From contig NZ_LFLT01000005.1 of assembly GCF_001189955.1 (NCBI RefSeq), positions 98,737 to 162,736 on the forward strand: a DNA stretch of 64,000 nucleotides, read 5' to 3'. Position numbers and translations under genes: made by a program. This stretch comes from Herbaspirillum chlorophenolicum (GTDB lineage Bacteria > Pseudomonadota > Gammaproteobacteria > Burkholderiales > Burkholderiaceae_D). This document shows positions 57,828 to 64,000 of this stretch, piece after piece. Numbering within the stretch: the first letter of the stretch is position 1; every line of letters begins with the position of its first letter. The notes under the pieces were generated by a model, which saw only the letters and a program-made list of their open reading frames with translations, ran no database searches and was not told where the DNA came from.

Positions 57828-59003
57828 TCAGTTCATGACATTCAGCTCTTCAGTGCGGCGCGGCGGGTAGGTTTCCCAACGACTGCAGCCGGGGCACTGC
57901 CAGTAGAACTGGCGCGCCTTGAAACCGCAGTGGCTGCACTGGTAGCGGGCCAGTTTCTGCGTATAGCCGTGCACCAGCGTCTTGACCACCGACAGCTCCG
58001 GCCGCACGCTCAGCGGCGCGGTCATCATGCGCGCCTCCAGGAACTTGTCCAGGCCCAGCAGCGTGGGTGTGCGGCGCAGCTCTTCACTGACCAGGTTGTT
58101 GGCCGCTTCCACGCCCTCGGCATCGAGCACGGCCTTGAACACCACTTCCAGCAAGTCGATGGAAGGCGCTTCGGCCAGGTAGGCGCGCAGCAGGTTGATG
58201 CCTTCCTGCGGGCGGCCGATGGCGAGGTAGCCGTCCATCAGTCGCTGCGCCACCAGCGCCGTATGCGGCACGCTCTGGTGTTCGACCCGGCGCCAGGCTT
58301 CCAGCGCGCCTTCGATGTCGCCCTTGGCGCGCAAGGCATCTCCCATCAGCATGGTGGCGCGCACGCTCTTGCGGTCGGCGGCCAGCGCCTTGTCCAGCAG
58401 CGCCATGGCGGCGTCGGCATTGGTGCGCACCAGCTCATCGGCGGCCAGTTCGCAATAGAACTGGGCAATCTCGCGCTGGCGGCCGCCGGCGCCGGTGGCT
58501 TGCAGGATCTCGGCGGCGGAAATGGCGCGCGTCCATTCCTTTTCGCGCTGGTAGATTTCCAGCAGCGCACGGCCGGCCTGGGCGCTGTATTGCGTATCGA
58601 TCAGCTTGTTGAAGCTCTCTTCGGCGCGATCCAGCAGGCCGGCCTTGAGGTAATCCTGGCCCAGCTCATACAGCGCATGGCCGTGGTGTTCGGCCGGCAG
58701 GTCCGGGCGCGCCAGCAGGTTCTGGTGGACGCGAATGGCGCGTTCGGTCTCGCCGCGGCGGCGGAACAGGTTACCCAATGCGAAATGCAGGTCTACCGTT
58801 TCGGGATCGAGCTTGACGATTTCGATGAAGGCGTCGATGGCCTTGTCGGGCTGTTCGTTGAGCAGGAAATTCAACCCCTTGAAATAGCCGCGCGGCAATG
58901 TGCGCGACTCGGACAACAGTTGGTTGATATCAACCCGCGCGGCAATCCATCCCAATCCGAAGAAGACAGGAATACCGAGCAACCACCAGAATTCAAATTC
59001 CAT
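57828..59003 (-). CDS. lapB: Lipopolysaccharide assembly protein B
   Basis: 391-aa inner-membrane-anchored TPR protein (YciM/LapB) that controls LpxC turnover and LPS assembly. One N-terminal transmembrane segment ([17 protein letters not shown]), several TPR units from about residue 45 to 330, and a C-terminal rubredoxin-like metal module CSHCGF ... CPGC near residues 355-375. Starts 15 nt after lapA. Confidence 0.94.
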   Translation of the reverse strand: MEFEFWWLLGIPVFFGLGWIAARVDINQLLSESRTLPRGYFKGLNFLLNEQPDKAIDAFIEIVKLDPETVDLHFALGNLFRRRGETERAIRVHQNLLARPDLPAEHHGHALYELGQDYLKAGLLDRAEESFNKLIDTQYSAQAGRALLEIYQREKEWTRAISAAEILQATGAGGRQREIAQFYCELAADELVRTNADAAMALLDKALAADRKSVRATMLMGDALRAKGDIEGALEAWRRVEHQSVPHTALVAQRLMDGYLAIGRPQEGINLLRAYLAEAPSIDLLEVVFKAVLDAEGVEAANNLVSEELRRTPTLLGLDKFLEARMMTAPLSVRPELSVVKTLVHGYTQKLARYQCSHCGFKARQFYWQCPGCSRWETYPPRRTEELNVMN

Positions 59004-59018
59004 GACGAGAGGGGAAAA

Positions 59019-59345
59019 TTAGAGGATGTGCTGCGCCGTGATCACGCTGTCGGGCTGCGGCGGCTGCGCTTGCACCTGGGCGATCTCTTCCTGTTGCTTC
59101 TGGATCTGCGTCAGCGCCTTCTTGTAGCGTGCGGCTTCGCGGCGATGGCGGAATACGATGGGCGTCATGGCCAGCACGCCAAGGATGGCGCCGACTACGA
59201 AGAACGCAAGCAGGACCAGGACCAGCGGGTCGGTGCGCTCATAGCCGAGGAAGAAATGCAGCGTGACTTCCTGGGTATTGCGCAGCGCGAAGAAGAAGAA
59301 ACAGACGAACAGGATGGCCGCGATCAACCGGGAGATTATTTTCAT
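59019..59345 (-). CDS. lapA: Lipopolysaccharide assembly protein A domain protein
   Basis: 108-aa small membrane protein with two hydrophobic helices (about residues 6-22 and 42-65), then a basic turn and a coiled coil rich in Gln. This is the LapA/YciS topology and gene order with lapB. ATG 59345 (MKIISRL) has AAGGA upstream; the longer frame runs through the ihfB terminator and is rejected. Confidence 0.9.
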   Translation of the reverse strand: MKIISRLIAAILFVCFFFFALRNTQEVTLHFFLGYERTDPLVLVLLAFFVVGAILGVLAMTPIVFRHRREAARYKKALTQIQKQQEEIAQVQAQPPQPDSVITAQHIL

Positions 59346-59462
59346 GGCGCTTATCCTTTTTTTGACTGGTCGATTGATGGTGCGAAGCTTGTCCATGCGC
59401 CTTGCGTCCGTTAAGGACACCTTGAAGCGACGCATGCCAGAGACGTAACGAAATTGTACGTG

Positions 59463-59490
59463 AAAAAAAACGGCATCCAAAGATGCCGTT
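59463..59490 (-). terminator. Intrinsic terminator of rpsA-ihfB
   Basis: AACGGCATC (59469-59477) pairs with GATGCCGTT (59482-59490), with eight U on the minus strand (59463-59470). Confidence 0.92.
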
Positions 59491-59592
59491 CATTTTGTTG
59501 ATAAGCCTTTACACCCCTCACCGGAAGGTTTCAGGGCCAGGCCGACCAACGGATGTTGCTCAAGTACCACCTGCGGGACAATGACAACCGGT

Positions 59593-59898
59593 TCAATCCT
59601 CTCGGATAGGCTGGCCGACCATCGCATCCACACGCTCGCGCAATTCCTTGCCCGGCTTGAAGTGGGGAACCCGTTTTTCAGGAACCATCACCTTGTCGCC
59701 GGACTTGGGATTGCGGCCGATACGCGGCGGACGGCGATTCAGCGCAAAGCTGCCGAAACCACGGATCTCGATACGCTGGCCGGTCGCAAGCGCGTCCACC
59801 ATCGCATCGAGTATGGTTTTGACCGCGTAATCCGCATCCTTTGCAACCAGTTGCGGATAACGCTCAGCCAAGCGGGCAATCAGCTCCGACTTTGTCAT
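59593..59898 (-). CDS. ihfB: Integration host factor subunit beta
   Basis: 101-aa DNA-bending histone-like subunit that pairs with Ihf[27 protein letters not shown] covers the beta-arm with the conserved Arg-Asn-Pro. Starts 13 nt after rpsA, the conserved proteobacterial order. Confidence 0.96.
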   Translation of the reverse strand: MTKSELIARLAERYPQLVAKDADYAVKTILDAMVDALATGQRIEIRGFGSFALNRRPPRIGRNPKSGDKVMVPEKRVPHFKPGKELRERVDAMVGQPIRED

Positions 59899-59911
59899 GT
59901 GGCCCGAAGAA

Positions 59912-61627
59912 TCAGTTCTTGTTATCGAGCTTGGCCTTCAGCAGCGCGCCCAGGCTGGTGGTGCCCGAAGCAGCGTTGGAGTCAGCCGACATCTTCTGCA
60001 TGGCTTCCTGGGTCTCGGCGTTGTCCTTTGCCTTGATCGACAGTTGGATGCTGCGTGCCTTGCGGTCGATGTTGATGACCAGGGCTTCGACGGCGTCGCC
60101 AACCTTCAGGTGGGTACCGGCATCTTCCACGCGGTCGCGGGAGATTTCGGATGCACGCAGGTAGCCTTCGACTTCATCGTTCAGCTGGATCACGGCGCCC
60201 TTCGGCTCCACCGACTTGACGGTACCGGTCACGATCGCACCCTTGTCGTTCAGGGCGGCGAAGTTGTTGAACGGGTCGCCTTCCAGCTGCTTCACGCCCA
60301 GGGAAACGCGCTCGCGCTCGACGTCGATCGCCAGCACGACAGCTTCCAGTTCGTCGCCCTTCTTGAACTTGCGCACGGCTTCTTCGCCAGCTTCGGTCCA
60401 GGACAGGTCGGACAGGTGCACCAGGCCGTCGATGTTGCCGGTCAGGCCGATGAACACGCCGAAGTCGGTGATCGACTTGATCGAACCCTTGACCTTGTCG
60501 CCCTTCTTGTGGCTCACAGCGAAGTCGTCCCAAGGATTCGGCTTGCACTGCTTCATGCCCAAGGAGATACGGCGACGCTCTTCGTCGATTTCCAGAACCA
60601 TGACTTCGACTTCGTCGCCCAGCTGGACAACCTTGTTCGGGGCCACGTTCTTGTTGGTCCAGTCCATTTCGGAGACGTGCACCAGGCCTTCGATGCCTTG
60701 CTCGACTTCAACGAACGCACCGTAGTCGGTCAGGTTGGTGACCTTGCCGAACAGGCGGGTGCCTTGCGGGTAGCGACGCGACAGGCCGGTCCACGGATCG
60801 TCGCCCAGTTGCTTGACGCCCAGCGAAACGCGGTTCTTTTCTTGATCGTACTTGAGGACCTTGGCGGTGATCTCTTGGCCAACCGACAGGACTTCCGACG
60901 GGTGACGCACACGACGCCATGCCAGGTCGGTGATGTGCAGCAGGCCATCGATGCCGCCCAGGTCGACGAACGCACCGTAGTCGGTGATGTTCTTGACGAT
61001 ACCGGTAACGACGGTACCTTCCTTCAGGGTTTCCATCAGCTTTGCGCGCTCTTCGCCCATCGAGGCTTCGATCACGGCGCGGCGCGACAGCACCACGTTG
61101 TTGCGCTTGCGGTCCAGCTTGATGACCTTGAATTCCAGGGTCTTGCCTTCGAACGGGGTGGTGTCCTTGACCGGACGGGTGTCGACCAGCGAACCCGGCA
61201 GGAAGGCGCGGATGCCGTTGGTCAGGACAGTCAGGCCGCCCTTGACCTTGCCGTTGACGGTACCAGTGACGATCTCGCCGGACTCCATCGCCTTTTCCAG
61301 CGAGAGCCACGATGCCAGACGCTTGGCCTTGTCGCGCGACAGGATGGTGTCGCCGAAGCCGTTTTCCAGCGATTCGATCGCAACGGAGATGAAGTCGCCG
61401 ACATTGACTTCAACTTCGCCGTTGTCGTTCTTGAATTCTTCAACAGGGATGAAAGCTTCCGACTTCAGGCCGGCGTTCACGATCACGAAGTTGTGGTCGA
61501 GACGGACGACTTCTGCGGAGATGACTTCACCCGAACGCATGTCCTGACGCGACAGCGATTCTTCAAACAGAGCAGCAAATTCGCTGGCGGTATCAACACC
61601 TGCAGCGATAACGGTAGTGGTAGACAT
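59912..61627 (-). CDS. rpsA: 30S ribosomal protein S1
   Basis: 571-aa S1 with six S1/OB repeats, among them [26 protein letters not shown] and [13 protein letters not shown]. Binds mRNA and starts translation on weak ribosome sites. ATG 61627 has no Shine-Dalgarno sequence, only a U/C-rich stretch, as in other rpsA genes that S1 autoregulates. A 207-nt leader separates it from cmk. Followed by ihfB. Confidence 0.97.
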   Translation of the reverse strand: MSTTTVIAAGVDTASEFAALFEESLSRQDMRSGEVISAEVVRLDHNFVIVNAGLKSEAFIPVEEFKNDNGEVEVNVGDFISVAIESLENGFGDTILSRDKAKRLASWLSLEKAMESGEIVTGTVNGKVKGGLTVLTNGIRAFLPGSLVDTRPVKDTTPFEGKTLEFKVIKLDRKRNNVVLSRRAVIEASMGEERAKLMETLKEGTVVTGIVKNITDYGAFVDLGGIDGLLHITDLAWRRVRHPSEVLSVGQEITAKVLKYDQEKNRVSLGVKQLGDDPWTGLSRRYPQGTRLFGKVTNLTDYGAFVEVEQGIEGLVHVSEMDWTNKNVAPNKVVQLGDEVEVMVLEIDEERRRISLGMKQCKPNPWDDFAVSHKKGDKVKGSIKSITDFGVFIGLTGNIDGLVHLSDLSWTEAGEEAVRKFKKGDELEAVVLAIDVERERVSLGVKQLEGDPFNNFAALNDKGAIVTGTVKSVEPKGAVIQLNDEVEGYLRASEISRDRVEDAGTHLKVGDAVEALVINIDRKARSIQLSIKAKDNAETQEAMQKMSADSNAASGTTSLGALLKAKLDNKN

Positions 61628-61834
61628 ATGAGAAAAAGAAAGATTTTGCCAATATTCGTTGATGCAATCAGACCGCCTTGCACTGCCGCCCTCGTTGCCG
61701 GGATGACATGAAATATTGGGTTAGGTTTATCAACACCCGCCAGACTTTGCATCTGCCGGGCACCAATGGCACTACGGGTACTACAACTTGCATTCCACCC
61801 TATATGCGCCCGCCACGCCGATAAATCAAGCGTG

Positions 61835-62503
61835 TCAGTGACCCAGGGCAGCGTACCAACTGAGTACCTGCTGCACCGCTTCATCAGCGGTCATATCGGA
61901 AGTATCCAGGTGATATGCGCCTTCCGCCGGCTTCAAAGGCGCTGACGAGCGATTCATGTCGCGTTCGTCCCGTTCCTTCAAATCCCTCGAAAGGTCGTCG
62001 ATATTAGCAGAAAATCCCTTGTCAATCAATTGCTTATAACGCCGGGATGCCCGGGCCGCCACACTGGCGGTCAAAAACACCTTCAGGCGGGCATTCGGAA
62101 AGATCACCGTGCCCATGTCGCGCCCGTCCGCCACCAGCCCGGGAGGCCTGCGAAAGCCCAGCTGCAGGCCGTACAAAGCCTGGCGAACCGTTGTCAATGC
62201 CGCAATCTTCGATGCGGTGTTACCGACCTCCTCAGCCCGGATGGCCTGGGTTACATCCTCGTTGGCGAGAAAAATGTGGGCGCCGTCGAAATGGCAATGC
62301 AGGTGCTCGGCCGCCTTTGCCAGCGCGTGCTCGTCGTTGAGCGCGATATCGCGCCGCAAGACCGACAGCGCCGTCAGGCGATACAGCGCCCCCGAATCCA
62401 GATAATGGAAGCCCAATTGCTGGGCCACTTTCTGGGCCACGGTGCCCTTGCCGGATGCGGTCGGGCCATCGATGGCGATAACCGGGATCTTTGCCTTTTC
62501 CAT
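61835..62503 (-). CDS. cmk: Cytidylate kinase
   Basis: 222-aa CMP/dCMP kinase. The P-loop GPTASGKGT is near residues 13-21, and [13 protein letters not shown] near 128 is the substrate-binding signature. AGG lies before the ATG. Between aroA and rpsA in the conserved order; 61 nt after the aroA stop. Confidence 0.96.
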   Translation of the reverse strand: MEKAKIPVIAIDGPTASGKGTVAQKVAQQLGFHYLDSGALYRLTALSVLRRDIALNDEHALAKAAEHLHCHFDGAHIFLANEDVTQAIRAEEVGNTASKIAALTTVRQALYGLQLGFRRPPGLVADGRDMGTVIFPNARLKVFLTASVAARASRRYKQLIDKGFSANIDDLSRDLKERDERDMNRSSAPLKPAEGAYHLDTSDMTADEAVQQVLSWYAALGH

Positions 62504-62564
62504 TCAAACCTGTCTGAGAAAATAATTTACGTAAATAGCGGGCACAACCCGTAAAAAGGGTTTA

Positions 62565-63896
62565 TCAGATCAAGGTTTGCTCGGCAATCCTTTTGAAGAC
62601 CGCGAAGTAATCAGGGAAAGTCTTGGCCACGCATTTGGGATCATTGATGCGGACATGGTTGCCGCGGCGCAACGCACCATCCAGCGATGCCAGCGAGAAA
62701 CACATCGCCATGCGGTGATCGTCATAGGTATCGATGGCAGCCGTGCCGATTGCGGCGGGCGGCGTTACCTTGAGGTAGTCCGCCCCCTCCTCCACCTCGG
62801 CGCCCAGTTTGCGCAGCTCGGTGGCCATGGCCGCAAGGCGGTCGGTTTCCTTGACGCGCCAGCTGCCGATGTTGCGCAAGGTACTGGGGCCATCCGCGTA
62901 CAGCGCGGCCACCGCAATGGTCATGGCGGCGTCGGGGATGTGGTTGAAATCGGCGTCGATGGCTTTCAAAGGGCCGTTGGCCGACGCCTCGATCCAATTT
63001 TCGCCCATGCTGATGTTCGCGCCCATTTGCTGCAACGCTTCGACGAAACGCACGTCGCCCTGGATGCTGTCGCGGCCGACGCCTTCGACACGGATCGGCC
63101 CGCCGGCAATCGCTCCGGCCGCCAGGAAATAGGAGGCCGATGAGGCATCGCCCTCGACGTGGATGCTGCCCGGGCTGCGGTAGTGCTGACCCGGCTTGAC
63201 CGTGAACTGCTGCCAGCCCTGGCGCTCGACCTCGACGCCAAAGCGGCGCATCAGGTTCAGCGTGATCTCGATATAGGGCTTGGAAATAAGCTCGCCCACC
63301 ACCTCGATCGACATCGGCTCATCGCGCGCCATCAAAGGAGCGGCCATCAGCAGTGCCGTCAAAAACTGGCTGGAGACGTTGCCGCGTACCTTCATGCGAT
63401 GCGAGTTGAGCGTGCCGCGGCGGATATGCAGCGGCGGATAACCGGGGTTGCCGGTGTATTCGATGCGCATGCCGACCGCATTGAGCGCGTCGACCAGGTC
63501 GCCGATCGGCCGCTCATGCATGCGCGGTACGCCATGCAGCGTGTAGTCGCCGCCCAGTACCGCCAGCGCCGCCGTCAATGGACGGATCGCGGTGCCGGCA
63601 TTGCCCATGAACAGGTCGGCCTGGTGCACCGGCAGCACGCCATTGACGCCATGCACGATGTAATCCTGGGTTCCCTCGACCTGCTCCCATTTCACACCCA
63701 GCGTCTGCAAGGCCATCAGCATGACCAGCGTGTCGTCGGATGCCAGCAGGTCGAAGATGCGGGTGGTGCCGCCGGACAACGCCGCCAGCAGCAGGATGCG
63801 GTTGGAAATGCTCTTGGAGCCCGGCAACTTGACCGTGCCCTGCACATGCGGCACCGGCGCGAGATCGATATGGCGGGGGTAGGAAGGCTGTTTCAT
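62565..63896 (-). CDS. aroA: 3-phosphoshikimate 1-carboxyvinyltransferase (EPSP synthase)
   Basis: 443-aa shikimate pathway enzyme. [15 protein letters not shown] near residues 26-40, [13 protein letters not shown] near 99-111 with the G-T-A-x-R phosphate site, and RVKETDRL near 350 are the diagnostic motifs. The active-site motif has Gly-Thr-Ala, as in glyphosate-sensitive class I enzymes. First complete gene of the aroA-cmk-rpsA-ihfB block; a gene ends 80 nt upstream. Confidence 0.97.
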   Translation of the reverse strand: MKQPSYPRHIDLAPVPHVQGTVKLPGSKSISNRILLLAALSGGTTRIFDLLASDDTLVMLMALQTLGVKWEQVEGTQDYIVHGVNGVLPVHQADLFMGNAGTAIRPLTAALAVLGGDYTLHGVPRMHERPIGDLVDALNAVGMRIEYTGNPGYPPLHIRRGTLNSHRMKVRGNVSSQFLTALLMAAPLMARDEPMSIEVVGELISKPYIEITLNLMRRFGVEVERQGWQQFTVKPGQHYRSPGSIHVEGDASSASYFLAAGAIAGGPIRVEGVGRDSIQGDVRFVEALQQMGANISMGENWIEASANGPLKAIDADFNHIPDAAMTIAVAALYADGPSTLRNIGSWRVKETDRLAAMATELRKLGAEVEEGADYLKVTPPAAIGTAAIDTYDDHRMAMCFSLASLDGALRRGNHVRINDPKCVAKTFPDYFAVFKRIAEQTLI

Positions 63897-63976
63897 CGGG
63901 ATTGGGAATGAAGGTTGATCGTCACAACCGCCGCATGTGCGACGGATGATGCATTGTAGCCGCGGCGGGCGCGGCC

Positions 63977-64000
63977 TTAGAGCGTGTTGATGATCTCGTC
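63977..64000 (-). CDS. 3' end of an upstream gene, possibly tyrA (partial)
   Basis: Only seven codons and a TAA are visible, reading DEIINTL on the minus strand. The frame is open to the edge. By gene order in this group it could be prephenate dehydrogenase, but the fragment is too short to prove it. Confidence 0.3.
   Translation of the reverse strand, partial: DEIINTL

Overview
The window is GC-rich, densely coded chromosomal DNA from a betaproteobacterium. Protein sequences and gene order point to the Oxalobacteraceae, most likely Herbaspirillum or a close relative. The main clues are the gene orders aroA-cmk-rpsA-ihfB-lapA-lapB-ugd-hldA and dnaX-ybaB-recR, plus several Burkholderiales-type transport and catabolic operons. 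The genus is an inference from reading; no search was run. I see no phage, IS element, CRISPR array, rRNA or tRNA.

Layout. 1-596: start of a PqiA-like membrane protein. 597-3094: leuA, preceded by a long leader that encodes a leucine-rich 30-residue peptide full of CTA codons and probably translated from a leaderless transcript. 3114-5437: egtD-egtB (ergothioneine). 5781-10133: an ABC exporter, an old yellow enzyme, a DedA protein and a small membrane protein. 10192-19110: a GntR regulator, then a catabolic operon with a branched-chain-type ABC transporter, in which permease LivM and ATPases LivG and LivF are one polypeptide, followed by an SDR, a lambda-crystallin-type 3-hydroxyacyl dehydrogenase and a beta-keto acid cleavage enzyme. 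A 162-bp inverted-repeat element lies between regulator and operon. 19318-20289: thyA. 20365-27662: a six-gene operon (two MFS carriers, 2-hydroxyacid dehydrogenase, RraA-type aldolase, SMP-30 lactonase, Tat-exported amidohydrolase) divergent from a LysR regulator. 27730-34735: an outer-membrane factor and membrane-fusion protein without an inner-membrane pump, then opgH and opgG (osmoregulated periplasmic glucans). 35209-38164: folA and an Orn/Lys/Arg decarboxylase. 38297-40510: a split chromate-transporter pair and a LysR regulator. 40639-45366: dcd and hrpA. 45565-49872: a taurine/nitrate-type ABC transporter headed by a CoA-transferase. 50148-53621: dnaX-ybaB-yciI-like-recR. 53762-55344: a GAF-GGDEF diguanylate cyclase and a ComEA-like protein. 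55476-64000: the envelope and translation housekeeping block.

Most interesting points. (1) The leuA leader peptide and its overlapping promoter. (2) A nine-A slippery run in dnaX, where a -1 shift gives an immediate stop and would produce a gamma-like short form. (3) The LivM-LivG-LivF fusion within an operon that looks like a complete uptake, oxidation and cleavage route for an unidentified 3-hydroxy acid. (4) A hrpA promoter whose predicted start lies within a few bases of the start codon.
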